NCBI GenBank assembly: GCA_031771865.1
Contig: JASISA010000042.1
Location: 2,225,501-2,289,500, forward strand
Source of the DNA: Nothophaeocryptopus gaeumannii
Lineage: Eukaryota; Ascomycota; Dothideomycetes; Mycosphaerellales; Mycosphaerellaceae
Reading direction: 5' to 3'
DNA length: 64,000 nt
The first letter of the stretch is position 1, and the number at the start of each line of letters is the position of its first letter. The notes beneath the pieces were generated by a model. That model was not told the DNA's origin. It saw nothing but the letters and a program-made list of their open reading frames with translations, and made no database searches. Positions 1 through 11,130 of the stretch are shown one piece after another. A program made the translations under genes and the position numbers.

Positions 1-3000
1 TCCCATTCTTCGAGGACATCGAAGATCTACTCGACACAGCTGTACCCGGTTTTGTAGGCCTCTTCATAGCCGAAGACATCCTCCTCTGCAAGCCGCCAGA
101 CGTCGGACCAACAGCACCCATGATCGGCATTGCAGAACTTCCATAAGTACCAGCCTCATGCTTTGCGAGCGCCATATCAAGATACTGCCCGACTCTCGCC
201 TTGATTCTCTTGACTTCATCTTGATGTACGCCTTTCTCAAAATTTCCTTCTGTCCTGATCACCCTTGCGCTACAGATTCCATCAGGACATACATCGGCTC
301 CGTAGCCGGATCGCAGACTCAGGCGGAAGAGCGAGATCGAGAAGTAGTGTTTCGTGGCAGTTTTCTCTTCCTGGGCAGGGTACGATGCGAGGAAACCGGA
401 GCCTTCTGCGCCGCAGTACTCTGTCCATTGAATATCAAGAAGGGCGAGACATTCGCGAATAGTCCTGATTAGCCAAGTAAGATCATGGCAGGTAAAGCTA
501 TTCACACCCTTCCTGTTCCATGTCCCTGTCTTCGGAATCTTGGGAGCCTGCTCTGCGTTCATTACTTGAAGGAGATCGCAAGCTGAAGTGCTTCGATGGC
601 CACTTGTCACGTTCGCGATGGTGAAGAAAGGGTCGAAGGTCAGGGGCCACAGTCCGCCAGGTTCGAAGGCTGACTCGTCAATGACGACCTTGCGACTCTC
701 ATACTGCGAAGAACTGTCGTTGAGAGAGAGCGTCGCAGCTCTGTTCTTACTAGGCTCCAGATTGTGCTTTTCTGGTGGCCACGACAAAGAGTCCAGGAAA
801 GTCTTCGCAGCTTCAATTGAGACGATCTTGGTGTCAAAGATCGATGCAATCCCAGCGGGGTCTTTCTTCTGCAATTTTCGATCCATTTCAAGCTTCATCT
901 CGCCCCAGTCCCTACCAGCTTGACACGTTGCTTGCTCGGCGCGGATATTCTGGTGTAAAGCATACGCTTCGAAGCCGTGGAAGAGCGGGCCATGCTCAGC
1001 TATCGAATATGCAAGCAGAGCTTCAACATTCCGGTTGAGTAGCGCATATGTGTCCCCAAGCCAGTAAGCTGCGGTACAATCGCCCATGTCCAGTGGTGAA
1101 GCCCCGGTGATAGGCACATTGAGGACAGAGATAAAGTGAGCGAGGGCTTCCTCCCATTCGCCTTTCAGACTTGCGACTATGCCGAGCAGATGCCGTGTTC
1201 TACGAGCTACCGGATCATCTCGTTGTATCTGCCGTTCAAGCAGATACTGCAGGTTCGCCTCAGCTTGGTCCAGTTGACTGTCGTTGAAGTCTCCAATGAT
1301 AGCGCGGTAGTGCTGTTTGTCAAGTTCTGCGTCAAGATCACCCTCGTCAGATAACCTGCTGGGGTCGTTCGTGTCGGGACTGTTGGGTAGCGCCGTAGTC
1401 AGGCTGTTTTGATGCCTTAGACTTCCTTGTGCTGGTGCTAGCCGAGAGTTCAAGTCCGCATATGCATTCATTCCCACGCCTCGATTATGAGGTACCGATC
1501 CCCTCCTGGTGAAAGCCTTCTGGATGCCAAGACCGACCTCGTTGAAGTCTTTCGGAGTCTTTCGCCTGAGCAAGGGGGAGGCGATGTGTATCTTAGGTAT
1601 TTCCGGCAAAGCTGGTACAGACTCTTCTTTGATCCGTCGTGGCAAGGCATTTGATGAGATAGATCTGGAAGTAGGAGATGTCTCGTGCTCAGCCCCAGGA
1701 CTCGACTTTATTGAGTCTGGAGAGCCCGGAGAGTCCGCATTGACCACGCGGTACCTTGGCCCCACGCCACGGGCAGAACGAGAGAGAGCCCTCGACTGCA
1801 GGTGAAGCTCTCTTGAAAGTCTCCGCGTTCGTTGTGGGGAGGGACGATAGGGTATATTTGGTGACGGCGCGGCTGAAGGGCTTTCGTGGGTTCCATTGTC
1901 GGCATGAGAGTCCTGTAGCTTCGAGATATGAAGCCGGGGAGAGAAAGGGGGCTCAGTTGGCACCAAGTACACTTTTGTCCCCTTTGAAGAGATAGACCCA
2001 AGACTCTTCTGTACTGTCCCGGTGGGTTTGTTAGGGATAGGTGGCAGAGACTTTGAACTTGTCTCAAGAGCTGTCGTTGCCGGTTCCTGTTTCGTTTGAG
2101 CATCCGGCTCTTTGCCGGCTTCTTGCTCACTGTCTTCGTTTGCTACGCTGGGAGCATTGTGCCGCTCATTCAGCTCTTGTTGTGGTTCTGCACGCGTCAT
2201 TGAGCGGTATGACAAGTGATTCGTGGGAGCTTCAAGCTCACTCGGGGTAACTTGACTTTGGGGAGCTCGCACGGTTGCAACAGAGGGAGAGTTGGTGGAG
2301 ACCGCTCCCGACCATGTATTTCTACCTGGCCGATATGTGTTCGTCTCGTTTGCCAAGATGATCGATGAGGCCGAGTCGATATCAATTGACATTGGATCCA
2401 GAGATGCAAAAGGCGTCTTCCAATTCTCCCGCGTGATTAAAGGATGCATTTGCTTCTTCTGTGCAGCGGCTGCCATGATGCGGTCAGCTACGGTGATTGC
2501 CTTTCCTTCGTGCCGTCTGGACGCCAAAGAGCCGTTTCGACTGACTTTGTCCGATGTCGTTGTGTAGCTTGGACTGAAGGATAGTAAGCTTGATCCAGCA
2601 CTCGTCCTTCTCCATCTATCGCTGGGGGTTGTGCAAGTCGCCGGAGAGTCAGTCGATGGCGAAGGAGCGTATGGGCGAACAGAGCAATCCAGCATCGAGT
2701 CGATCCCGCCGATCATGCGCTCCAAGTCCTCCAAGGCATTAGAGAGCTTCTGCGTGACTCCATCGAAGACTATAAGAAATTTAGTCACGTCTAAATTGTC
2801 GTTGTCTCCGTCGTTGGCCGAGACGGTGTTGTCCCGTTTCTGTAGCTCTTGGTCCAGCGCATTCAAAACATCTCTCGTTTCGGTGACGACACTCAACACT
2901 CGGTTTTCTTCTGGTCGGAGCATAGTCTCGCTGACAGCCTCATTTGCTTCCTCGAGCTTGTTGCGAAGCGCTCTGATACTCTTCGCAAGAGGTCGGCCTG

Positions 3001-3139
3001 CATTCGACGGGCCTTGACCTGATCCTTGGTCAGCTGTGAGGCTGTTCAGGCCACCAATTCTCAACGTACATTTTCGGTATAGTTTGTGTGCAAGGGTCTC
3101 TAGGCTTTGCAGATCAGTAGCACTCGTGTCTTTTGGCAT
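1..3139 (-). CDS. Large uncharacterised fungal protein, C-terminus cut off by window edge
   Basis: A minus-strand frame stays open from an ATG at 3139 to base 1, over 1000 codons, with an in-frame TGA four codons upstream. An internal 51-base stretch (3019-3069) has a GTACGT donor, a CTGAC branch site and a CAG acceptor and is probably an intron; its length is a multiple of three, so retention also keeps the frame. The N-terminal ~130 residues are charged and predicted helical (RALRNKLEEANEAV, VLNALDQELQKRD). A long Ser/Pro/Thr-rich, probably disordered middle follows. At roughly residues 610-720 there is a helical part resembling a TPR pair (WEEALAHF; YWLGDTYALLNRNVEALLAYS). The visible C-terminal part is again Ser/Lys-rich. 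I do not recognise the family. An upstream exon encoding a fungal N-terminal domain could be missing. That the region is coding is nearly certain from the open length. Confidence 0.85.
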   Translation of the reverse strand, partial: MPKDTSATDLQSLETLAHKLYRKCTLRIGGLNSLTADQGSGQGPSNAGRPLAKSIRALRNKLEEANEAVSETMLRPEENRVLSVVTETRDVLNALDQELQKRDNTVSANDGDNDNLDVTKFLIVFDGVTQKLSNALEDLERMIGGIDSMLDCSVRPYAPSPSTDSPATCTTPSDRWRRTSAGSSLLSFSPSYTTTSDKVSRNGSLASRRHEGKAITVADRIMAAAAQKKQMHPLITRENWKTPFASLDPMSIDIDSASSIILANETNTYRPGRNTWSGAVSTNSPSVATVRAPQSQVTPSELEAPTNHLSYRSMTRAEPQQELNERHNAPSVANEDSEQEAGKEPDAQTKQEPATTALETSSKSLPPIPNKPTGTVQKSLGSISSKGTKVYLVPTEPPFSPRLHISKLQDSHADNGTHESPSAAPSPNIPYRPSPQRTRRLSRELHLQSRALSRSARGVGPRYRVVNADSPGSPDSIKSSPGAEHETSPTSRSISSNALPRRIKEESVPALPEIPKIHIASPLLRRKTPKDFNEVGLGIQKAFTRRGSVPHNRGVGMNAYADLNSRLAPAQGSLRHQNSLTTALPNSPDTNDPSRLSDEGDLDAELDKQHYRAIIGDFNDSQLDQAEANLQYLLERQIQRDDPVARRTRHLLGIVASLKGEWEEALAHFISVLNVPITGASPLDMGDCTAAYWLGDTYALLNRNVEALLAYSIAEHGPLFHGFEAYALHQNIRAEQATCQAGRDWGEMKLEMDRKLQKKDPAGIASIFDTKIVSIEAAKTFLDSLSWPPEKHNLEPSKNRAATLSLNDSSSQYESRKVVIDESAFEPGGLWPLTFDPFFTIANVTSGHRSTSACDLLQVMNAEQAPKIPKTGTWNRKGVNSFTCHDLTWLIRTIRECLALLDIQWTEYCGAEGSGFLASYPAQEEKTATKHYFSISLFRLSLRSGYGADVCPDGICSARVIRTEGNFEKGVHQDEVKRIKARVGQYLDMALAKHEAGTYGSSAMPIMGAVGPTSGGLQRRMSSAMKRPTKPGTAVSSRSSMSSKNG

Positions 3140-4049
3140 ATTGGGCGATCACTACGGCTATGCCAGACAATGTAGCGCTCAAAAACCGCGTCCGATCGAG
3201 AAGACAGGATTGTAAGATCTCCAAATTACTGCACGCGGGCCTCGAGCAGGCTCAGAACGCGTGGTGGGTGGCCACAACATGCGGTTCTCCATGGGATAGC
3301 AGCATCATATCCATAATTGGAGTCTCGGTGCTCCCTCGCCAACAGCCGCAAGTACAACGCATATCGTGTGCGCCGTGATCCGCATCCTCATGGCAAGGCC
3401 CGTCCGGCGAGGTGGATCATAAACACCAGGATCAGAATCCTCGAAAGTCAGGTAGATAAGCGTTCCGAATCCTCATCAGCAAGGGAGATAGGTGATCCGG
3501 ATCCTTTGCTGCAGGAGTTGCAGGCTCACGAGGCTGTAGCTGTAGCCCGAACATGACCTGTACGTGGAACATAACGATAATAGGAGGTTTGTACAAATGA
3601 CGGCTCTCCTGCGACGCCACGCAAAGGTGACCGGAGCCTTGCATGCAGCTCGGTTGCGTGTGGGGAGGCGATGCTCAATGCTCGTGAGAGTCTATTCTCG
3701 GCCCGATCTTGAAACACAACGATCCCTCGTTCAAAAGTGCTGTGCTGGCGCGGAGAAAAGAGGAAAAGACGATGAGGTTGTCACAAGTGAGATGAGGTTG
3801 AGAAGGTGAGCTGAGGTTGAGAAGGTGAGATGAGGTTGATGAGAAGGTGAGGTTGGTCCCTCGGTCTCCGAAGTTGATTCTTAACGTGTTTGCCGCCGAA
3901 GCAAGTCATTTTGATGGGAAGCCTCCAATATTTGAGGCGATGGTTTCATTAATCTTCCGCCAGTCATGCAATGCACTCGCCAACGCCATGCGCAGTGCTT
4001 GTTTCTGCTAATGTACAATGCTCGAGTGTCTCCTGTACGGATAGCGTAA
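3140..4049. other. Intergenic, no gene seen
   Basis: No ORF with coding character was found. The stretch holds the upstream region of the large minus-strand gene, a short tandem repeat (3771-3855) and the 3' flank of the UNC93-like gene. Confidence 0.6.
3771..3855. repeat. Imperfect tandem repeat, ~20-base unit
   Basis: The unit gatgaggttgagaaggtga recurs about four times with small changes and slightly variable spacing. It lies between two genes and is probably a minisatellite. Confidence 0.7.
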
Positions 4050-5854
4050 TCACACCGTCTCTTCTCTCTCATCCAAACTCCCCACCCTAACATGCGGAAC
4101 AACATCATCAATGGTTTCATCCGTGAACTTCAAATCATCTTCCAACGAAACCGTATCCTTGATCTTCCAGAACATCACCGGCGCAGCAACCACCAAACTA
4201 CCCGCAAGCAGTACCCAGCACGAGATGAATAGGCTCATATACTCAGGTGCATTGTGGAGTCCATCAAGTCGCCAGATGATCGCGGCTCCGGCGGATTGGA
4301 TGCCTTTGTAGAAACCGGCAAAATTGGCCAGTTTGCGGCCGTTGTTGGTCATGGCGCCCATGAACCTGCAAGATCAGGTCAGCGAAGGTCCAGATTGTTG
4401 AGGGACTGTGACGGTGGGTACTCACCAGTAGACGCAAGTCTGCCAAGCAGCATCATAGAATCCGTAGAAGATGTACAGAAACATCGGACCAACATATCCG
4501 CTGTGCGTCCAGTCCATACCAGGGTAGTCATCATTCGAATCATTTGGCGTAGCACGACCAACACTCGCACGAGTATAGCCCAGTTGGAAGACGTAGCCAC
4601 CTCCCCAGATAGCGAAGGTGAGGACGAAAAGCGCAGCCCAGGCACTGAATCGAACAATTAGTACCATCGAACACTTCTCATGTCTCATGTAGTGGGACGT
4701 TGACTTACAGTATCGCCCTCGTTGTCCTCCTCAACCCCTGCCAATCCAACGCAAACCCAAACGTCCCACTCCCCCAGATCTGGGCTGTCCAATACAGCAC
4801 ATTGTTCAACGCCCTGGTGCGGGTATTGAACTGCGCCAGATTGACATCGTTAAATTGGTAAGTGTAAAACCAGTTTGAAGCGAAGAACATGGGGAAGAGA
4901 CAGAGGATGTAGGGGTCGGTGAAGATTGTTTCGTAAAGGCCGAGGAGTTCGGATTTCCCTAAAAGAACGAAGAAGTGTCAGATAAGCTGTAGCCTTCAGT
5001 GCAAGATAGCGCTTTGGGGATCTTGGGACTTACAAGTCGGACTCTTCATCAGAATAATTTTACTCCCATCCATCCTTACAACATCCTTCGCATTCACCAA
5101 ACTCCAGGCTAAACAAGCCCCGGCGAACGTCAGAACTAGAAACGCGATATATGTTCCATCGTTGACTCTCGAGTTGCTTTCCACATGGATATTCTGCGCC
5201 AGAGGGACCAAAGATCCAATGACACCACCCAGGTTAAAGATCGCCCAGAACCAGAAGATATATCGTCCTTTGGAAGCCTCATTCGGATAACTCATCATGA
5301 TCTGTCCCTGTGCACTCCAAAGCACACCGGCGCAACAGCCTAGCAGGAAGCCGGCGAAAACGATGTACCCGTAATTGGCGGTGTGGTTGTAGCAGATGTA
5401 TGCAGAGACGTAGACGGAATATCCAATACCTCCGAATGCGAGGGCAAATCTGATCCCGAGAGTGTTCGTGATCGTCCCAGCGAAGAAGCCCACGACCGCG
5501 AAAGTTGCGTAGAGAGCGCTGTTGGAGTCTGAGCTCGCTGATGAGGTTGCGAAACCTTGACCGCCGCCACCCAGACCGTTCAGCGCGTTGAACATGCCTG
5601 GACAGAGGAAGCAGATGAAAGCGACCTGAAGAACATATCAGTCGTCGTCATTGGGTCTACGGGTTAGCAGCGGGAGGACTGACCAAAGTCAGTTGGACCT
5701 GTGGTGAAGCATAGTACGGCAATCCAAAGACCCGCTTGTATTTCCATCCTGGTAGCATTTGGAAAACATCATGGGCATGTTCATTGCTGTGCGTATCGAA
5801 GCCAGAGTCAAGGCCGTTAGAAGCCGTATCGACTTTCTCGTCCGGGCTCGCCAT
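4050..5854 (-). CDS. UNC93-like (DUF895) major facilitator membrane protein
   Basis: Five exons on the minus strand: 5684-5854, 5034-5625, 4709-4958, 4426-4644 and 4050-4365 (introns of 58, 75, 64 and 60 bases, all GT-AG). They give 515 residues. The start MASPDEKV at 5854 is the first ATG in frame. After a hydrophilic N-terminus the protein has about eleven hydrophobic segments, including VAFICFLCPGMFNALNGLGGGGQ, a GTITNTLGIRFALAFGGIGY segment and the YIFWFWAIFNLGGVIGSLV segment. These match fungal UNC93-like transporters of the MFS fold. The last exon ends in an acidic cytosolic tail. Such proteins sit in the plasma or endomembrane; the substrate is unknown. All junctions restore the frame, so the gene looks intact. 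Confidence 0.9.
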
Positions 5855-6444
5855 ACTGGATGCTGAGATGTGTGGTGCGAAACGAATGTACACTTCGATC
5901 GTGTCAACGACGCCAGGTGCAATTCAGAGTCAATCTTCACAGCGAGAAGTCGGAGTAAACCAAGGAACACAAGAAGGCTGATGCGATCAATGGCCCAAGT
6001 CCGAGACATCGTGTGAGGTCTTCGGGCTGAATTAGTACAACAACCAGGATTCCCTCAATCCTCCACAGCCTCTTCGTTGTGAAACTCAGAATCTCACTCG
6101 CATGCACATACAGACTATACCGTTCATCCCGTGCTTGCATGTCGTCCAGACATTGTCTGTGCAGTATGCGCGGGCATATTGGGGCCGTCTGCAATACGTG
6201 GCCAAGCCAAGCAAGGGCCATCCTGCCTCCGTGCAGTGCGGAGACACAACAGCCACTGCCAGTACAGTACTATCACTCAGTCGTCCATCTCTTATCAGAG
6301 CTGAGAAGTAAAGCTATTAATTGCTGTAGCTTCTCGGTACCAAAAAGGCGCAAGGCTATCAGTTGCAGATTCTGGACCAAATTCTGTATATTAATATACA
6401 GCCTTGCGACAAGCCGCAAAGTAGGTACAGATAGCTGTCAAATG
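5855..6444. other. Intergenic, no gene seen
   Basis: Upstream region of the UNC93-like gene. Open frames on both strands here lack introns, domains or coding bias that I could support. Confidence 0.5.
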
Positions 6445-6738
6445 TCACTTGCATGTCCATCCCTCGCGCTTGGCCATTTCGGGAATATGGGGGCCGGTGA
6501 CTCGGAGGCTGGAAGAAAGGCTGGAGTGCACCGCTGTCAGGTGAGGCTTGCAGAGCTCCTGCATCTCGTACAATACCTGTACCAGCCGAGTTCTCTTTTC
6601 TTGTTTCATGCAGTGTCTTTCTGCTGCTCGGAGCTTCCATTGATGCATAGCAAAGAGCGCTGTGCAAATCTCACAGCACAGGAGGATGAACGCAGAAGCG
6701 ACAGTTCCTGTAACAGCGCCGCTCTGGAGCTCAGCCAT
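6445..6738 (-). CDS. Possible small single-pass membrane protein (97 aa)
   Basis: An ATG at 6738 opens a 97-residue frame. Residues about 5-25 (SGAVTGTVASAFILLCCEI) are hydrophobic enough for one membrane helix, followed by a basic helical stretch (HQWKLRAAERHCMKQEKRTRL) that would lie on the cytosolic side. No family is recognised. A longer plus-strand frame overlaps it at 6079-6774 but has no domain features. It lies head-behind the FMP32 gene with no shared promoter. The call rests only on the helix and could be a chance ORF. Confidence 0.35.
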   Translation of the reverse strand: MAELQSGAVTGTVASAFILLCCEICTALFAMHQWKLRAAERHCMKQEKRTRLVQVLYEMQELCKPHLTAVHSSLSSSLRVTGPHIPEMAKREGWTCK

Positions 6739-6878
6739 CGGCTTGAACTGTCTTTGAAGCGTACACCAAGGTAATTGGACAGCTCCTTGACTTTGTCGTG
6801 AGCAACTGCAGTCGAATTGCAGACTGCTCATTCTCTTCCAACTCTTGGGGTGGTGTCCTTCCAAGCGATACAGTTCTC

Positions 6879-7679
6879 CTACATCAACAACCGCCACACA
6901 CCTAGAATAATAGCAGCCGTGCCGGTGCAAACGCCCATCAACCACTGCAGTGTCGAAAACTTGACAGCCTCCAGCCTCTCCCTCAGCGCCGCACTCTCTT
7001 GCTCGATTCTCGTCTCCGTCTCCCTAATCTTCAAATCCTGACTATTCGCCTCCTCTCTTATCCTGCCCTTTTCCAAATTCAAATCCAGCCTCACACTCGC
7101 CTGTGTCCTTTGCACGTCATCTCTCAACCTATTGTTCAACTTGGTGATCTCATTGCTCAATCTCTCATGACTCGCGCGGGTCAATTGCGATTCGGTACTA
7201 TCGGCGCTGAGGAGTTCAGAGCGGAGTTTGGCGAAGTCGACTTTTTGGGTGTAGGTGGCTTTTTCTTGATCTTCGCGGAGGACCATTGTGCGTGTGAGGT
7301 TTTGGATGGATTCTTCGATTACGTCGGAGAGAACTTTCATCATGGCGGCGGCTTGGGCTTCGGTGAAGCCTTCTTGTTGGAGGCGTTGGACGAATTTGAG
7401 GGTGTCGAAGTGGTGGTCGCGGGAGCGGGAGGAAGTCGCGGAGAAGGCTCGTCGGGCGGCATTCTGGATGGGGGATGAAGTACAAGTGCCTGAAGAAGTG
7501 TTCCGTCGCTCAGCCCATGTGCACCTGGCGAAGGCTGCTGTTGCTGTTGTCCTTGTAGAGGAGTTTGATTGAGGGGCGCTGTGTTGGATGAATGCCGCTG
7601 TTGGCCGTATCGAGCTCGCTGTCCATGCTAGACGAGGAATGGCCGTTCGCAGCGCTGCCTCTGCCATCGGTACACTCAT
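6879..7679 (-). CDS. FMP32: Mitochondrial inner-membrane protein, FMP32/MCUR1 family (DUF1640)
   Basis: Intronless, 266 residues, ATG at 7679. The first ~85 residues are rich in Arg, Ala, Ser and Thr and nearly free of acidic residues, as in a mitochondrial presequence. The family core begins at FDTLKFVQRLQQEGFTEAQA, a hallmark of DUF1640/CCDC90 proteins. It continues as a long coiled coil (about residues 120-240) and ends with one membrane helix (LQWLMGVCTGTAAIILGVW). Yeast Fmp32 and animal MCUR1 act at the inner membrane in cytochrome oxidase assembly or calcium uptake; which applies here is not visible from sequence. It is divergent from the DUF3602 gene across a 685-base shared upstream region. 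Confidence 0.9.
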   Translation of the reverse strand: MSVPMAEAALRTAIPRLAWTASSIRPTAAFIQHSAPQSNSSTRTTATAAFARCTWAERRNTSSGTCTSSPIQNAARRAFSATSSRSRDHHFDTLKFVQRLQQEGFTEAQAAAMMKVLSDVIEESIQNLTRTMVLREDQEKATYTQKVDFAKLRSELLSADSTESQLTRASHERLSNEITKLNNRLRDDVQRTQASVRLDLNLEKGRIREEANSQDLKIRETETRIEQESAALRERLEAVKFSTLQWLMGVCTGTAAIILGVWRLLM

Positions 7680-8364
7680 CCTGATATGCTGACTGAGTAG
7701 ACTATACGTAGTGGGAAGATGTTTGCTTGTTCATGAGTCCGGAAATGCCACCTTTCCCACCCTGCACCTTTACTTGACAGCGGCGACCTACCAACGGTTC
7801 CGGCCAATCACAGTGCAGTCGCTATATACGCCTCCATCACTTCTCCCTTGAACATTCACTTCCCTCCCCAAACCTCACTTCACGCCCGTATCTTTCATGT
7901 GATCGCTCTGCTCTCCCATGTTGTTTTACTATTCCCACGGGCGCAGGATGCAGGTATTGCGCCATGGACGATCAAAGCAGACTGGAGACGGCCTCCCATT
8001 GGCATTACGTACTGGTAAGCTAGAACTACTCCACCGCGCCAGAATCGCCGACTCGGCAGAAGCGAGGCCATGTGCCTAGGCCAACGACCAGTGATTCAGG
8101 CCGAGGCGGACGGTGTCAATTGATCACGAGGTGGAGAAGAAGAAGACGTTGTGGCTTGGACGACAAGACTGTTAAGAGGTTTTCACTTGAACATCTTCTC
8201 TTCTTTATTTCCGTCTAAACAACCACCTCTCACTCCAGCCCACATACTCCAGACCGTTTGTGACGGCTTCATTACCAGCTGAAAAAGTTTGATCAGAGCT
8301 TTGCCACTCCGACAGCTTCTACGACACATATCGACAGTACCCACCCCAGAGCACCCCACACAAG
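7680..8364. promoter_or_regulatory. Shared upstream region between two divergent genes
   Basis: 685 bases separate the start codons of the FMP32-like gene (minus) and the DUF3602 gene (plus). A TATA-like gctatatacg lies near 7820. No ORF was found. The bidirectional promoter role is inferred from gene orientation. Confidence 0.5.
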
Positions 8365-8904
8365 ATGGCACAACCACCCTCCTCAAACACGGTCGACGTG
8401 CCAGCACCGGCGCGCAGCCACGGCCGCGGCGGTGCAGGCAACATCAATTCCAAGCCCTCTACCAAGCTCAACCACACCGATCTGCAGACTCCAACTTTGA
8501 AATCAACAACCTATACCACAGGCCGCGGCGGTAGCGGCAACATGGCAATGAACAACCCCAATGACCCAGCCGAATCGCGCGCAGCACAGGACGTCGATGC
8601 TCCCTCACACCACGCCAAGGAGATGCAAGGGACCTACCACTGGGGTCGGGGAGGTGAGGGCAACATGACGACTTTGGGCAAGTCAGGAGCGCAGCAAGCG
8701 AGGGATCAGTCCAAGGAGCGCAAGGCCAGCAAGGAGTGGGGAAAGAAGGAGAGGACGCTCTCCAAGGGGTCTGCTGATGGCGAGAAGAGGCGAGGCAGCT
8801 TCAGAGAGGGATTGATTGGCAAAGCAAAGGAGATCGTGGGGCTGAACAAGAAGAACGGGGATACGAATGGCGCTGTGCACGAGAACGAGAGTGCGATCGA
8901 GTAG
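8365..8904 (+). CDS. DUF3602 protein with GRGG-x-GN repeats (Par32-like)
   Basis: Intronless, 179 residues; ATG at 8365 in good context (caagATGgc). Three copies of the family signature are visible: HGRGGAGNI (residues ~19-27), TGRGGSGNM (~52-60) and WGRGGEGNM (~92-100). The C-terminal half is highly charged, Lys/Ser/Glu-rich and probably disordered. Family members include yeast Par32, a phosphoprotein linked to TORC1/Npr1 control of ammonium permeases; the same job here is inference. It shares its upstream region with the Fmp32-like gene. Confidence 0.9.
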   Translation: MAQPPSSNTVDVPAPARSHGRGGAGNINSKPSTKLNHTDLQTPTLKSTTYTTGRGGSGNMAMNNPNDPAESRAAQDVDAPSHHAKEMQGTYHWGRGGEGNMTTLGKSGAQQARDQSKERKASKEWGKKERTLSKGSADGEKRRGSFREGLIGKAKEIVGLNKKNGDTNGAVHENESAIE

Positions 8905-9436
8905 AATTCGGCTGCCTCGAGGTACCTTGACAAACCCAACAACCAGCACAGGCGCAGGAGCAGTCTCTTCCTTTCATGGAAGTAAGCAGCTCCAGTAGCA
9001 ACCAAAGACTTCAATATCAGGACGAAAGGAGTTGCATATGATACCCAAGGCGAAGGAGCAGCGCTTGGATTGAGAAAGTCGGGGGTAATGTTTGAATCGG
9101 CAGTACACAGAACAGCCAAAAGACCTGGGCGAGATCAGGAGAACAAAAGCATTGGAATGAGGTTCTTTGAGCGACTTTTGTACAGGTATAATGACTATAC
9201 GAGACCAATTGACTTTCCTACAACCAAAGCTCCGCAGAGTCTTTTCAGGGCTTACCTGGTAGCTGAGATGCAGACAGAGTCGCGCTTCAAACCACTGGAC
9301 CATACCACGTCAGCACTAAGGGAGGTACGCAGCGGCCGCCGGTGGCTGGAATGGGAAGTTGCTACAATTCTGATTACAGGTATAGGGAGCGCAGAAACAG
9401 CGGTCATGTGCGAAGCGGCATTTGCTTTAGTACCTT

Positions 9437-11130
9437 GATCACGTAGTACAGCTACTGGAAGATCGCATATCGCGCTGGACTGCTCACCGTGGTGCAATGG
9501 TCGCTCATACGAAAAGCGAAAGAGGTCGCAGCACTTACTCAGAACAACGGCGTCTCCTCACGGCAGATTTTGATGGCAAGCACTGGACGTTAAGAAATGC
9601 TCAAGTTGCACAGCTACCCAGGTCAAATGAGCTAGTCGGCGAATATACAAGATCGACGGTCAGCCAGGCTACACGGAGCAAAGCATGCTGCACAAAGATG
9701 ACGAGCTCGACAGCAAGTGGCCTCGATAGGGCAGTGGTAGAGTACAGCTGAGGGAAATCATCCACACAACAAGACGAGAAATGTAGTTTTAAGCCACGGT
9801 GGCCGGAATGACTGGTCTCCGATCCATGTCCAAGTTGTACGACTAGAGGCAGACCGCACTTTTGCGCGATCTCAGAACGATCTGCCTTTGAGCAACGGAG
9901 AATGCTACACTGAGCGGAGGTCACCGTACAAGAAGAGCGATGAGAGCAATATACTGGTCAATCGAAAAGCGCAGCTACCCCAAGTCCGAGGCGTATCCTC
10001 TACTAGCATACTTGCAGAATGCTACAAGAGCGGAGAAGCAGCTGCAACAGCGACAAGTGAGCAACGATTGGCCTCGAAGAGATGATCGAGTATTACGGCT
10101 AAGAGAAGCTCACAGGGAGGGATGTCCACAAGTCAAGGGTGGAAGCTCTATGGCTCCTCGACATGGCTGGGCCGTCAATGCCGCTAGACATAACGAAACC
10201 ATTGGTTTCAATGAGATAATCACATCGCACAACTAACGATTGTTCGCAAGTTGGCGGCCTCTTGAAGATTGCGCCGATCGCTTTACTAGTCGAACAAGAA
10301 ACCAGACGAACGTCAAGAGCGCTGTAGGCCGATCCCACGATCACTCGCAAAGCTAACAGAGTTTCGTGTACAAAAAAGCGATCAGCCATTAATCGCACCC
10401 TTGACGAGCTCATTCAACCGTGATTGGGCGACCACTGGAGATCAGATGCCATTCTCAGAGCTCGTCGGCCTGGATGCTACGATCACGTCACACAGCTAAC
10501 CTATGTTCGTAACCTCAGAGTTACCAGTCGAAAGACTTCCGTATTAGGCAACCACCGCTGGTTTCGAGATCACTGGCTGTGGACTGCACAGTCATATCGC
10601 ATGGCTCATGCATGTTCGGGCGGAAGGTCAGCCTGCCGTCCGCTGCTGAGACGAGCCATTCCAATCAAAGAAGCCTTCAATGAGCCCCGTGCACCATATG
10701 CAAGACGCATGGGTCTCGGTTCCCTGATCGCGTTGGACAGCTAAGGGAGGTCTGCAGAAAGCCGTAGTATGCAGTGTGGTTGTATTGATCAGGATGGCTG
10801 CCTTGATGGCTGCATGGCTGTCTTTCCAAGCGTAGAGATTGGACCATGATGTCGTACAGCTAGCTCAGAGGGACGATCCGAGGCGAGTTGTTCGTTGGTG
10901 CCACGGGTCGAAGTAGCTAGGGCTTGTTCAGTAGGAGATCATCGAATAAAGGAGTAGGACGACTAGTTGAGGTCAGCGCCACTGCGCATACCGACGAGCA
11001 AAGAGAAGCCGACTCGGAAGGACGGGTTGCCTCTTGACGGGCTGCTACTTTACTACTGCCTCATATTAGCGTTCTAACACTCGCAAGATAATCGATCGCT
11101 CGTCCATGGAGTTGGACAACTAGCTTGCGT
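9437..11130. repeat. Degenerate tandem array, period about 125 bases
   Basis: A core resembling gatcacgt-n-acagctaac recurs at about 9437, 9604, 9737, 9832, 9961, 10084, 10217, 10339, 10481, 10591, 10726 and 10848, with traces to ~11110. Steps cluster at 110-142 bases. Some neighbours share longer flanks: 10325-10357 and 10464-10500 share ggcc..gat..acgatcac...agctaac, and 9720-9754 and 10071-10105 share ggcctcgan then a tacrgctrag core. Several cores are followed by a ttcg at equal distance. Copies are too diverged to be a young satellite and no reading frame is conserved. Confidence 0.6.

Noticed and set aside
6079..6774. 231-codon plus-strand ORF
   Set aside because: No domain, irregular composition, antisense to a more protein-like small frame and to intergenic DNA.
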